Positions 1 to 7,910 are shown, counted from the first letter of the stretch. The stretch is 64,000 nucleotides of DNA from Actinomadura graeca (GCF_019175365.1 NZ_CP059572.1:2666001-2730000), one strand, 5' to 3'. Numbers and translations: made by a program. The notes: generated by a model from the letters alone, not told the origin.

Positions 1-90
1 CGGAGACCCCGGCCCGCCGGCACCCCGGCGGGCCCCGCCCGGGGGCCTGATCGCGTCCTCCCTCCCGGCGCCCAGCCCTCACGCACGCCG

Positions 91-128
91 AAAAAGGGGG
101 CCGCGGCCCTTTCAGGCAACGGCCCCCT
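91..128 (-). terminator. Intrinsic terminator of the leftward HTH operon
   Basis: Read leftward, a perfect 9-bp stem (AGGGGGCCG / CGGCCCCCT) closes a 16-nt loop and runs directly into TTTT. It lies about 20 bp past the stop of the last gene at 147. The rest of positions 1-146 holds only GC-rich palindromes, and I see no gene there. Confidence 0.65.
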
Positions 129-146
129 CACACCCGCAGCGCGGTC

Positions 147-797
147 TCACCCAGACGGCGTCCACCAGGGCACCCTGCACACAGCGCACACTCCCCGGTC
201 GCCCATCCGCCCAGGACTTGCGCGGCCGGTGTCCCCGGGCAGATCGAACAGCACCCCCGTGGCCATGTTCACCACGTGCCGCGCCACCTCCAGCCCATCC
301 TGAGCCGCTCCCAGGTGGGTCAGCGCCGCATCCGTCTCCTCCAGCCGGTCACCCTCGATTCCACGCGGCGCGGTGAGCTTCGCGGCCAAGTTCGTCCCCG
401 GCGCCACCACCGGCCCCCGCGCAGCGTCGCGCACCTCGCACTGGCGGATGCCCGTCGTCCGGTCCGCCGCCAGTCCCAGCGCCTGCCAGGCCGACAGCAA
501 CACGTCATTGACGATCTCCACGAAGACGCACATCTGCCCCAGCGTCAGCCACGGCACGCCCGACCCCGACGCCGAAACCGCCGCATCGAGGCGGATCGAC
601 ACCTCGCGCAGACCCTCCAGGACCGACGCCGCCGCATGCGAGCCCACCGCGCCGCACGCCCCACCCAGCGGTGCGCAGCCCGGACAGACCCCAGCCACCG
701 GCACCGGCACCCCGCCTGCCGAACCATCCGCAGCACCCGGGCCGGGTACCTCCCCGCTCACCGCGCCCCCGCCATGGCCATCCCGCGCCGCCCTCAC
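147..797 (-). CDS. Hypothetical protein with two CxxC pairs
   Basis: I do not recognise this protein of about 216 aa. The visible features are a Gly/Ala-rich N-terminus, a CPGC pair near residue 40, a predicted helical middle, and a CAVC pair close to the C-terminus. The two Cys pairs could bind one zinc together. The start is set by a GTGA overlap with the preceding HTH gene; a second GTG lies 3 nt upstream. It is the last gene of a five-gene leftward operon that begins with a RsbW-like ATPase, and a terminator follows it. A regulatory accessory role is only inferred from position. Confidence 0.55.
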   Translation of the reverse strand: MRAARDGHGGGAVSGEVPGPGAADGSAGGVPVPVAGVCPGCAPLGGACGAVGSHAAASVLEGLREVSIRLDAAVSASGSGVPWLTLGQMCVFVEIVNDVLLSAWQALGLAADRTTGIRQCEVRDAARGPVVAPGTNLAAKLTAPRGIEGDRLEETDAALTHLGAAQDGLEVARHVVNMATGVLFDLPGDTGRASPGRMGDRGVCAVCRVPWWTPSG

Positions 798-1309
798 CAC
801 GCGTCCTTGCCGGGCATCCGCAGCGACCGCCGCACCGCAGCATCAGCCGATCCCGTGATGGGACGGCGCAGCGCCGCGTCCAGCCCCGCCTCCTCCAGAG
901 CCCCGGCATAGGCGGCCGAGACCACCCGGATCGCCTCCATCAGCAGCCAGCCCCCGCTATTGCCGGTCTGGACGTCCCCCGGCCCGTACAGCTCATATGC
1001 CAGGTGGACCCGCTCGACATCCCGCAAGGTGGGCGGCGGGTCGCCCTTGAGCACCCGGACCACCCCCAGCAGCGCGGCCAGCGCCCGCACGTCCTCCCCC
1101 GAATAGCTCGTCCGGCACCCCTCGTCCACCACCCCGAGACCGCGCACGTGACCGTGCAACGCCCACCGCCGAACCTTCCGCCGCGACACCCCCAGAAGCT
1201 CGGCCGCCTGCCCCGAGTTGAGGAAATCCCCCTGGCGATACCACTCAAGCGAGTGCCATTTGAGCGCCCGAGCCCCAGGCGCCTCCGCCTCTTCCACTTG
1301 TCCTTTCAT
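794..1309 (-). CDS. HTH DNA-binding protein, paralogue 2
   Basis: A protein of about 171 aa. A helix-turn-helix lies near residues 32-55 (AAELLGVSRRKVRRWALHG), of the MerR/excisionase-like type that ends in an RRW recognition helix. The segment after it (SYSGEDVRALAALL) and a later TLRDVERVHLAYELY block are both shared with the upstream gene, so the two arose by duplication. The C-terminal half is predicted helical and of unknown function. An AAAGGGG tract abuts the ATG, which is unusually close for a Shine-Dalgarno, so the exact start is uncertain. It may act as a DNA-binding partner of the neighbouring ATPase gene set. Confidence 0.65.
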   Translation of the reverse strand: MKGQVEEAEAPGARALKWHSLEWYRQGDFLNSGQAAELLGVSRRKVRRWALHGHVRGLGVVDEGCRTSYSGEDVRALAALLGVVRVLKGDPPPTLRDVERVHLAYELYGPGDVQTGNSGGWLLMEAIRVVSAAYAGALEEAGLDAALRRPITGSADAAVRRSLRMPGKDAW

Positions 1310-1369
1310 CCCCTTTCGCGAATCCGGGTCATAATCTGCGGACGCTGGAAATCGGGAGCGTCGCCCTTC

Positions 1370-1936
1370 TCACCTCTGACCGTCCGTCGCCTGACTCCCC
1401 GCGATCTGGTCACTTCCCGCGCTGCCCGCCGGGCCGTGAGGCACCCGCCGCAGCACCCGCTGCAACGCCGTCTCAGCCGCCGCCGTGATCTCCGCGCGCT
1501 GGGCATCGTCCAGCTTCGCCTCCAGCACCCCGGCGTACACATCGCAGACCAGCGCGACAGCCGCCTCCAACTGGTGGCGGACGCCCTCCCGGCCACCGCC
1601 GGGCGCCGCACCGTCCACCGGCTCGTACATCTGATACGGCACATGCACCCGCGCGACATCCCGCAAGGTCACCGGCGACGCCGGGCCCCTGGACTCCCTC
1701 GCCCCCTCCAGCAGCGCATCCAGCGCCTGCACGTCCGCACCCGAGTACAGCGTGTGAGACCAGGGGGCCCGGTCCGGCTCCAGCCCGGTGCCACGCACGT
1801 GACCGAGCACCGCCCACCGCCGCACCGTCCGAGTCGGCAACCCCAGAATTTCGGACGCCTCACCCGGAGTCAGCGTGGCCCCCTCGCAAAACCAATCGAG
1901 CGCCGCCCATTCAGCCGGAATCTCAGCCTTCCTCAT
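1370..1936 (-). CDS. HTH DNA-binding protein, paralogue 1
   Basis: A protein of about 188 aa. The HTH (ASEILGLPTRTVRRWAVLGH) sits near residues 27-46. It is followed by LYSGADVQALDALLEG and VTLRDVARVHVPYQMYE, which match the next gene in order and spacing. The start at 1936 is chosen because GGGAGG lies 5 nt upstream and because the gene then overlaps the 3' end of the preceding small gene by 14 bp, which suggests translational coupling. Family knowledge supports sequence-specific DNA binding; the target is unknown. Confidence 0.68.
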   Translation of the reverse strand: MRKAEIPAEWAALDWFCEGATLTPGEASEILGLPTRTVRRWAVLGHVRGTGLEPDRAPWSHTLYSGADVQALDALLEGARESRGPASPVTLRDVARVHVPYQMYEPVDGAAPGGGREGVRHQLEAAVALVCDVYAGVLEAKLDDAQRAEITAAAETALQRVLRRVPHGPAGSAGSDQIAGSQATDGQR

Positions 1937-2162
1937 TTGCCTCCCTTTTCCATTCCTTGCTGAGAGCGGCACCGTCGTCCGGCCCGCCATCCGATTCACG
2001 CATTTCTAGGATTTCGGAGGCGCTGCGGACGATGCGCTCGGCCCGCAGCCGTTCACCGTCGGGCACCACCGGCCCCGCCGCGCCCCGCGCCCACCGCTCA
2101 TAGACCCGGATCACCGCCCGCAGATACAGGGCGTCCACGGCCCGTTCCTCGGGCGTGGTCAC
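1923..2162 (-). CDS. Small hypothetical protein coupled to the RsbW-like gene
   Basis: A 79-aa acidic, helix-rich protein beginning (M)TTPEERAVDALYL. The start is a GTG at 2162 whose last two bases overlap the TGA of the preceding ATPase gene (GTGA), which is strong evidence for this start over any upstream ATG in the same frame. I see no recognisable domain. In actinomycetes, small proteins beside RsbW-like ATPases and HTH proteins are common, but nothing in this sequence proves a partner role. Confidence 0.6.
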   Translation of the reverse strand: MTTPEERAVDALYLRAVIRVYERWARGAAGPVVPDGERLRAERIVRSASEILEMRESDGGPDDGAALSKEWKREANEEG

Positions 2163-2521
2163 CGCGCCCACCGCGCGAAGACCGCCTTGCCACCAGCGGG
2201 CAGCCGCCGCACGCCCCACTCGCCCGCAAGCTCCGCCACCACCACCAGCCCGCGCCCCGACTCCCAGGCCAGATCCGGCGTCCGGGGCTCAGGCATCCGG
2301 GGGGAGTAGTCCCAGACCTCCACCACGTACCACGCAGGCAACTCGTAAGCCCGGACCACGATCGATTCGCCCCGCGTATGAAGTACCGCGTTCCCGACCA
2401 GTTCACCGACAACGATGACGAGATCGTCGAAATCGACGGGCCAATCAGCCGCAGCCTTCCGGACGAACTCCCGAGCCGCCGCGCTGCTTTCCGGCTCATG
2501 AGCGAGGATCACACCCGACAT
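2159..2521 (-). CDS. RsbW/HATPase_c-type ATP-binding regulatory protein
   Basis: A 120-aa single-domain GHKL ATPase of the anti-sigma-factor kinase type. It has the N-box (ELVGNAVLHT) near residues 40-49, the G1 region (VWDYSPRMPEP) and the G2-like WESGRGLVVV. Family members are serine kinases or anti-sigma factors that bind partner-switch proteins; in Streptomyces and relatives many orphan copies sit next to HTH genes. It is the first gene of the leftward operon. A GGGG tract precedes the ATG. The cognate sigma factor or antagonist is not in the window. Confidence 0.82.
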   Translation of the reverse strand: MSGVILAHEPESSAAAREFVRKAAADWPVDFDDLVIVVGELVGNAVLHTRGESIVVRAYELPAWYVVEVWDYSPRMPEPRTPDLAWESGRGLVVVAELAGEWGVRRLPAGGKAVFARWAR

Positions 2522-2634
2522 CCCCGGCCCCCCGCCGCGAGAGACCTACGCCGATATGTGACCTTTGACCGCCTCACCCCTGACGGGATGCCCCTAGGAT
2601 TGCCCATAAGATCCGACCTCCAGCGTCGGGTTTA

Positions 2635-2676
2635 GGCCCCGGACCCTCCCGACGCTCGAACGTCGGGACCGGGGCC
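2635..2676 (+). terminator. Large hairpin upstream of the XRE gene
   Basis: The arms GGCCCCGG / CCGGGGCC and the inner arms CCCGACG / CGTCGGG form a long stem with a short internal loop and a 6-nt apical loop. It is followed on the + strand by GCTCTATTTTG. It sits between divergent genes, about 120 bp before the XRE start, so it could be a leader attenuator or could insulate the two promoters. The T-tract is weak. Confidence 0.4.
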
Positions 2677-2796
2677 GCTCTATTTTGAGTGGCCCCATGT
2701 AAACGCTCCCCAGCTGTTACCGTGAAGGTGTTGCCCCGTGTTGCTCCGCAAGGCCGCGGCAGGGAAACGCAACTGTTGGCGACAGACGGGAATCGC

Positions 2797-4086
2797 ATGC
2801 CCCCGAGCCCAGAAGAGATCACCGAGACGGCCTTCGCTGAACGATTCCGTGCACTTCGGAGCGAAAGGGGCATCTCGCTGCGGGAGTTGGCCGAGCGCGT
2901 GTCCTTCGATGCGGGACACCTCTCACGCGTCTCCAACGGGGCGCGACCCTCCGTCAAGCTGGCCAAAGTGTTGGATGAGGCACTTGGGGCGGCGGGGACA
3001 CTTGCCCGTCTCCGCTGTCCTCCACGGCCGCGCCCTATCAAGGTCCGCAGTCGCCCGGAGGATGACAGCGCGGGTACCGTGGAGCCGAGTCCTACTCCTC
3101 ACGATTGGGGGGACGATGAGGTGAAGCGCCGCGCCGCGACCCGAATGTTCACCGCGCTAGGTGCCGGACAAATGATCCCGCCAGGCGTACTAGAGCGCAT
3201 CATGTCCGACGTGGTTAACACGCTGGATGCCCCGCCTGACCTGACCGACTGGGAAAAAGCGGTCGAGGAGTACCACCACACGATCGACACGCAGCCGTGG
3301 GGCGCCTTCATCCCCGATCTCACCGCCGACATCATCGCCGTGGGTGGGATCCTCAGCCGAAAGCGTTACCCTCCCGCCGCTCAGGCGGACTTGTTACGCG
3401 TGAGCGCCAGACTATCCGCCCTGTTGGCTGTCCAGTTCGATGACGTGGGCCAGCGCCGGGCCGCACGGACGTCATGGGACGTCGCCCGCCGGGCGGCCCA
3501 CGCGTCGGGAGACCGGAACCTGTTGGCGTGGGTGATCGGCAGGGAGGCCAAGGTCGCCTTGTGGACATCCCGTGCCGACGATGCGATCACATCACTAGCA
3601 GATCGGGTCACCCACCTCGCGGGAGAGAAGCCCTCCGCCCCCGCCGCAATGGCAGGGATCACGCAGCTGACGCTGGCAGCCCGCAAACGTGATGGAGCGG
3701 CCACACAGGCCGCTGTGCAGCGCCTGTCTGAAACGGCCGAGTCCGGAGCCACATCGGAATGGGTGCTCCGCTGGTGGGAAGCGTACGCCTATGCGCTGAC
3801 CAATGATCCGCGAGCCGGGGCAATACTCGATCGCGCCCTCGCGCTTTCCCCGCCTAATGCCCTCGTTCCAGTGGTCAATCTCCAGGTCATCCGCGCGCTG
3901 GTCCTGGTCCGGCAGGGGACATCCGGGGAGGGGCTCCGCCACGCTCTCGCCAGCCTCGATGGTGCTAAGCCCAACACCACGCAGCGCCGCCTAGCTGCCG
4001 AGCTCTTGGCGATGCTACCCAGCCAGGACCGGAGGCTCCCCGAAGCCCGGGACGTCAGGGCACTCGCAGCCGGACTCACTGTGTGA
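2797..4086 (+). CDS. XRE-family regulator with TPR-like C-terminal region
   Basis: A protein of about 429 aa. The N-terminal helix-turn-helix (ERGISLRELAERVSFDAGHL, then SRVSNGARPS) occupies residues 13-55. A Pro/Arg linker follows, then a ~340-aa helical region typical of actinobacterial XRE regulators whose C-terminus senses a ligand or partner through degenerate TPRs. ATG 2797 is preferred; the frame is open upstream to 2689 but that stretch looks non-coding. The last codons run into the repeat at 4080, which supplies the TGA. Residues from about 57 to 187 are encoded by DNA that is duplicated at 4308-4701. It is the only intact member of three related copies here. Confidence 0.8.
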   Translation: MPPSPEEITETAFAERFRALRSERGISLRELAERVSFDAGHLSRVSNGARPSVKLAKVLDEALGAAGTLARLRCPPRPRPIKVRSRPEDDSAGTVEPSPTPHDWGDDEVKRRAATRMFTALGAGQMIPPGVLERIMSDVVNTLDAPPDLTDWEKAVEEYHHTIDTQPWGAFIPDLTADIIAVGGILSRKRYPPAAQADLLRVSARLSALLAVQFDDVGQRRAARTSWDVARRAAHASGDRNLLAWVIGREAKVALWTSRADDAITSLADRVTHLAGEKPSAPAAMAGITQLTLAARKRDGAATQAAVQRLSETAESGATSEWVLRWWEAYAYALTNDPRAGAILDRALALSPPNALVPVVNLQVIRALVLVRQGTSGEGLRHALASLDGAKPNTTQRRLAAELLAMLPSQDRRLPEARDVRALAAGLTV

Positions 4087-4308
4087 GGATTCTCCCTACC
4101 AGGTAAGGACGGGCGGGCCCGCCCGCCCACGGCTCACGCTCTACGGACGTGCGTCTCCCACAGAGAGCGGACAGCCGTCGTCCAGGCCCGCCGCCCACCA
4201 CGGGCAGCCCGCCACGCGCCTGCCGGGGGGCGCTCACGCGCAGGCGGGGGTAGGGGCTCACGCCCCCTACCCCCTCCCCCCCGCCGCGACGCCCCGCGTC
4301 GCTCGCGC
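4080..4308 (+). repeat. Dispersed hairpin repeat, copy R1
   Basis: It begins TGTGTGAGGATTCTCCC at the stop codon of the XRE gene and ends near CGTCGCTCGCGC. It contains a GGCGGGCCCGCCC-type palindrome, a CGCCTGC/GCAGGCG hairpin and a long G-run/C-run hairpin closed by TCAC. Two more copies lie at 5460 and 6899. Relative to them, one pair in the last stem is T-A instead of G-C. The copy abuts a truncated duplicate of the upstream gene, so it may have mediated the recombination. Confidence 0.8.
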
Positions 4309-4701
4309 AAGGCGTTGGATGAGGCACTTGGGGCGGCGGGGACACTTGCCCGTCTCCGCTGTCCTCCACGGCCACGCCCTATCAAGGTCCGCAGTCGCCC
4401 GGAGGATGACAGCGTGGGTACCGCGGAGCCGAGTCCTACTCCTCTCGATTGGGGGGACGATGAGGTGAAGCGCCGCGCCGCGACCCGAATGTTCACCGCG
4501 CTAGGTGCAGGACAAATGATCCCGCCAGGTGGACTAGAGCGCATCATGTCCGACGTGGTTAACACGCTGGATGCCCCGGCTGACGTGACCGACTGGGAAA
4601 AAGCGGTCGAGGAGTACCACCACACGATCGACACGCAGCCGTGGGGCGCCTTCATCCCCGATCTCACCGCCGACATCATCGCCGTGGGTGGGACCCTCAG
4701 C
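4308..4701 (+). pseudogene. Truncated duplicate of the XRE regulator (middle part only)
   Basis: This stretch is colinear with 2964-3357 at a constant 1,344-bp offset, with about ten mismatches and no indels. It encodes only the linker and the first part of the sensor region. The HTH is missing at the 5' side, where repeat R1 joins, and at 4701 the frame fuses into the remnant of an unrelated GntR gene. The frame stays open up to a TGA at 4786, so a chimeric peptide is possible, but no start or DNA-binding domain is retained. The low divergence implies a recent duplication or ongoing gene conversion. Confidence 0.82.
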
Positions 4702-5440
4702 GCTAACGGCATCGCAGCGATCTTGCTTGATCGCATCCTCAGAGAGGATTCGCCGTATCCCCGAGGGTCAGACTTTCCTAGCCAGTGAAAACTGGCCGTT
4801 GAGTTCGGCGTCTCCGACAATACGATCAACAGATCCTTACAGGGGCTTCGCAGACAGGGCTTGACAAGGAAGAAAGACGAAGGTGACCTACATGCCACAG
4901 ATCACCCGAGACGCCCGCGACCGGTACAGTGCGGCTAAACGCGCAGAGGACCGTGGCGGCTTCGCGGCCGAAGTCCGTCGCCAAGGCATGACACCGCGCT
5001 CCGAAACTACTGTGCGGAGGGAGGTCCCGCCCGCCCGAATCGCCGAGTTACTCGGCAGCGAGCCGAACACCGAGGTACTCGTTCGCGATCGGGACATGTA
5101 CGCGGATGACGTGCTCGTACAGCGTGCACCCAGCTACATCCCCGCCGACATCGCGTTCGGCACTCAGCTGGAAGATCTCACCCAGCCCCAAGGCGGAATG
5201 CTCACGCGCATGAAAGAGCTTGGGTACGAAGAGGTCTACGCCGACGAGTACCTCACGCTATCCAGGCCGCCTACGAGCGACGAGCAGGCTTACTTCAACA
5301 TCCAAGACGATCAACCTGTATTCGAGATGTACCACGTCGCGTACGACGCCACTGACCGGGTCGTCGAAGTGTCATGGCACCGTGGTCCGGTCCATCTCTG
5401 GGGCAACTTCGTCTATCGCGTGCAGATTAAGAGGGACTGA
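4702..5440 (+). pseudogene. Disrupted GntR/HutC-type regulator (wHTH plus UTRA)
   Basis: Positions 4714-4880 encode a GntR winged helix (KLAVEFGVSDNTINRSLQGL) with an in-frame TGA at 4786-4788, where the family has Arg in the PSERKLA motif; a CGA to TGA change would explain it. The effector domain continues in another frame from 4883 to 5440 (GTG start, 185 aa), with typical UTRA features: LTRMKELGYEEVYADEYLT, then the C-terminal VSWHRGPVHLWGNFVYRVQI. So there is one nonsense mutation and one frameshift, and the natural N-terminus is lost at the fusion with the XRE fragment. The UTRA part alone could still be translated. Confidence 0.8.
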
Positions 5441-5459
5441 CCAGGGCGGAGAAACGACC

Positions 5460-5693
5460 TGTGTGAGGATTTTCCCAACCAGGTCAAGACGGGCCCACCC
5501 GCCCACGGCTCACGCCCTGACGGGCGTTCGCCTCCCCAAAGGGAGGACGGGCAAATGTCGTCGAGGTCCGCGCCCACCACGGGCAGCCCGCCACGCGCCT
5601 GCCGGGGGGCTCACGCGCAGGCGGGGGGAGGGGGCTCACGCCCCCTCCCCCCTGCCCCTCTCCCCCCGCCGCGACGCCTCGCGTCGCTCGCGC
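5460..5693 (+). repeat. Dispersed hairpin repeat, copy R2
   Basis: It begins TGTGTGAGGATTTTCCC 20 bp past the UTRA stop and ends near CGTCGCTCGCGC, full length like R1. The G-run/C-run hairpin is perfect here (five G-C pairs, one A-T, six G-C, TCAC loop). It follows a gene unrelated to the XRE family, so its link to XRE 3' ends at R1 and R3 is not simply shared gene descent. Confidence 0.8.
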
Positions 5694-5870
5694 GCGGCGC
5701 GGGCCGCGCGTCGCCGCCGAGTGCGCGACCGTCGGTTACTACGGGTCGGCGACGGCGGGGGCACGCTCGCACCATCGGGAACGCCGGAGAGGCACTCGGC
5801 GCGGACGGCCGGTTAGTCGCGCTCTCCCCCACGCACCAGGCGCAAGCCACCAGCGGGCGGGACGAGTACC
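5694..5870 (+). other. Decayed N-terminal remnant of the third XRE-type copy
   Basis: This gap holds a frameshifted trace of the XRE family. EALGADGRLVAL is readable around 5790-5825 in one frame and aligns with EALGAAGTLARL of the intact protein, while the downstream gene runs in another frame after a TAG at 5814-5816. No HTH coding sequence is left between repeat R2 and this point. I see no other gene here. Confidence 0.6.
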
Positions 5871-6905
5871 GTGGACCAGAGTCCAACTCCCGACCAGGGG
5901 AGCGACAACGTGAAACGACGCGCCGCACTCCAGATCATCACCGCTATCAGCGCAGGTGCCGCAGTCCCGCCCGGAGCCGTCGAAACGGTGTTGTCCGGCA
6001 TCGATGATGCGCTCGGCGGCAGAGACGATGACCTCCCCGAATGGGAAAGAACAGTCGCCGACTACGATCACCGTATCCACTCCGCACCGGCAGGCGCACT
6101 TATCGACGATCTGAACACCGACATCATCGCGATGGGCGCCGTTTTCGAGCGTCAGCTTTCCCCGCTGCAAAAAGCAGGTTTCCTTCGTATCAGCGCTGCG
6201 CTCGCGGGGCTATTGGCCATCGAACTGGGCGACGCCGGGGATCATCGCGCGACCCGGATTGCGTGGGATACCGCAATGCGCGCCGCCGACGCATCGGGCG
6301 ATCTCGCGATGCGGGCATGGACACGAGGCAGAGCGGCTGAGGATGCCCTTTGGGCTGGGCGGGCTCCGCAGGTGGTGGCCAACCTCGCGGCCGAAGCGAT
6401 CAGCCTGGCGGGCAAGGCACCCGTGCACGGACTGGCGAGAGCGTACGCCGCGTGCGCCGACCTCGCCGCGATCCAGGGCCACCGGGTGACCGAGGCCCTC
6501 GCCGACCTCCACAGGGCGGCCGAACGCCTCCCCGAGCCGGAAACCGCGCAATCCTGCTTCACCTACCGTGAGACGCAGCTGGGGTGGTCCGAGGCGTTCG
6601 CTTATTCGTTCAGCGGAAACCCGCACGCGTTCACCGTCCTGGACCAGACCCGCAGCCTGTACCCGCCGCATGCACTCGCAGCGCGCGCCAATCTGAATTT
6701 GATGGAGGCCCTGGTCCGCGTCAAGACCCACGACACCGCCGGCCTGGACCAGGCCCTGGAAACGGTACTGGCCCAAGAGCGCGGCAGTGCCGGGGGAAGG
6801 TTCATCGCCAAGGCGCTGCTCACCGCCCTTCCCCGCGCCGCACGTGCCCTGCCTCCAGCGCGCGAGCTACGAGCCCTGACGGCCGCCCCCGTGACCGGTG
6901 TGTGA
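5871..6905 (+). CDS. HTH-less paralogue of the XRE/TPR-like regulator
   Basis: A protein of 344 aa starting at GTG 5871, the first in-frame start after a TAG at 5814. It aligns with the C-terminal region of the intact XRE protein from its SPTPHDW...VKRRAA segment onward: conserved VKRRAAL, a WE-V-YDH block and ISAALAGLLAIELGDAG correspond in order. Divergence is far greater than in the 4308 duplicate, so this is an older paralogue. The DNA-binding domain is absent and its remnant is frameshifted. It may be a free sensor-domain protein that titrates partners, or a decaying gene. Repeat R3 supplies its TGA stop. Confidence 0.7.
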   Translation: MDQSPTPDQGSDNVKRRAALQIITAISAGAAVPPGAVETVLSGIDDALGGRDDDLPEWERTVADYDHRIHSAPAGALIDDLNTDIIAMGAVFERQLSPLQKAGFLRISAALAGLLAIELGDAGDHRATRIAWDTAMRAADASGDLAMRAWTRGRAAEDALWAGRAPQVVANLAAEAISLAGKAPVHGLARAYAACADLAAIQGHRVTEALADLHRAAERLPEPETAQSCFTYRETQLGWSEAFAYSFSGNPHAFTVLDQTRSLYPPHALAARANLNLMEALVRVKTHDTAGLDQALETVLAQERGSAGGRFIAKALLTALPRAARALPPARELRALTAAPVTGV

Positions 6906-7044
6906 GGATTTTCCCTACCAGGTAAAAACGGGCGGGCCCGCCCGCCCACCGCGGGCAGCCCGCCACGCGCCTGCCGGGGGGCGCTCACGCGCAGGCGGGG
7001 GGAGGGGGCTCACGCCCCCTCCCCCCTGCCCCCCTCTCCTCCGC
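6899..7044 (+). repeat. Dispersed hairpin repeat, copy R3 (internally deleted)
   Basis: It has the same beginning (TGTGTGAGGATTTTCCC, then ACCAGGTAA) and the same two hairpins as R1 and R2. It lacks about 75-85 bp between two CGCCCAC-type direct repeats, as expected for slippage or a short-homology deletion. It supplies the stop codon of the HTH-less paralogue and lies between that gene and the convergent LOG gene, where its hairpins could also terminate transcription. Confidence 0.78.
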
Positions 7045-7067
7045 CGAGCGCGGTCACGTCTTGGGCG

Positions 7068-7646
7068 TCATGGGGGGTCCGACTGGGTCTCGCCGGTCAG
7101 GCGGTCCAGTACGTCCTCGGGGTCGTCGGCGACCTGGATGCGGGTGCGCTCGGCGGGGGCGAGGAACCCCTCCCGGACGATGTGGTCGAAGAACTCCAGC
7201 AGGGGATCGAAGAAGCCGTTGTGGTTGGCCAGGACCAGGGGCTTGCGGTGCAGCCCGAGCTGGTTCCAGGTCGCGACCTCCAGCAGCCCGTCCAGCGTGC
7301 CGAACCCGCCCGGCAGGACGGCGAAGCCCGACGACAGCCTGTACATGAGGGCCTTGCGGGCGTGCATGGACCGCACGATGAAGATCCTCCCGCGGGCGTC
7401 GGTGCCGCGTTCACGCTCGTGCAGGCGGTGCGGGATCACCCCCGTGACCGCGGCGCCGCCCGCGTCGGCCGCCGCGGCGACCGCCCCCATGATGCCGACG
7501 CCACCGGCGCCGTACACGAGCCCGGCGCCCCGGCGGGCGAGGACCGCGCCGAAGTCCGTGGCGAAGTCGACGTACCGCCGGTCCACCCCGGGGCGGGCGC
7601 CGCAGAACACGCCGATCCGGCTGGGCTGCCGGGGCTCGTCGAGCAT
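7068..7646 (-). CDS. LOG-family nucleotide 5'-monophosphate phosphoribohydrolase
   Basis: A protein of about 192 aa starting MLDEPRQPSRIGVFCG, with GGAGAG 5 nt before the ATG. It has a Rossmann-type nucleotide fold with GAGGVGIMG. The family catalytic pieces are present: MHARKALM (Arg and Lys) and PGGFGTLDGLLE, matching PGGxGTxxE. Family members cleave cytokinin riboside 5'-monophosphates or other nucleotide monophosphates to free base and ribose 5-phosphate. The natural substrate here is unknown. Two pairs of SARP-like repeats lie 180-265 bp upstream. Confidence 0.88.
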   Translation of the reverse strand: MLDEPRQPSRIGVFCGARPGVDRRYVDFATDFGAVLARRGAGLVYGAGGVGIMGAVAAAADAGGAAVTGVIPHRLHERERGTDARGRIFIVRSMHARKALMYRLSSGFAVLPGGFGTLDGLLEVATWNQLGLHRKPLVLANHNGFFDPLLEFFDHIVREGFLAPAERTRIQVADDPEDVLDRLTGETQSDPP

Positions 7647-7829
7647 GGTCTCTCCGTCCGTCCGTCGGTCCGGGTCAGAGCCGGAGCACCGGAGATCACG
7701 CCGATGGACGCGGAGAAAGGAGCCCTTGGGGCTCCGGTCGTGCACGCGCTCCCACCTCGGACATGACCCGCTCCCCCGATTCCGCCAGGGAATCCTTCGC
7801 GAGGTGGATCAGAACTCTGCCAAGGGGGA

Positions 7830-7847
7830 TTGCACGGGCGTTGCAGC
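7830..7847. promoter_or_regulatory. SARP-like direct repeat pair 1
   Basis: TTGCACG-GGCG-TTGCAGC: two heptamers with a 4-bp gap, so an 11-bp period. This is the geometry known for SARP (BTAD) binding sites. It lies between a SARP gene and the LOG gene. Confidence 0.4.
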
Positions 7848-7892
7848 GCCCGGCGGCCCGGCGACGTCGCGGAACCGGCGGGACGAGCCGCC

Positions 7893-7910
7893 TTGCAACC
7901 GTCCTGCAAC
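7893..7910. promoter_or_regulatory. SARP-like direct repeat pair 2
   Basis: TTGCAAC-CGTC-CTGCAAC: two heptamers with a 4-bp gap and the same 11-bp period as pair 1, 63 bp away. Having two pairs of related sequence in one 315-bp gap argues against chance. The target is probably the LOG gene or the SARP 3' region itself. Confidence 0.45.

Noticed and set aside
3099..3752. Several antisense open frames within the XRE gene, repeated in the duplicate
   Set aside because: Their repetition follows from the DNA duplication; they have no ribosome binding site or domain.
4080..7044. Reading the three repeats as a CRISPR-like or integron attC array
   Set aside because: Copies are 1.4 kb apart and 146-234 bp long, no cas or integrase gene is present, and the separated segments are regulators in various states of decay.
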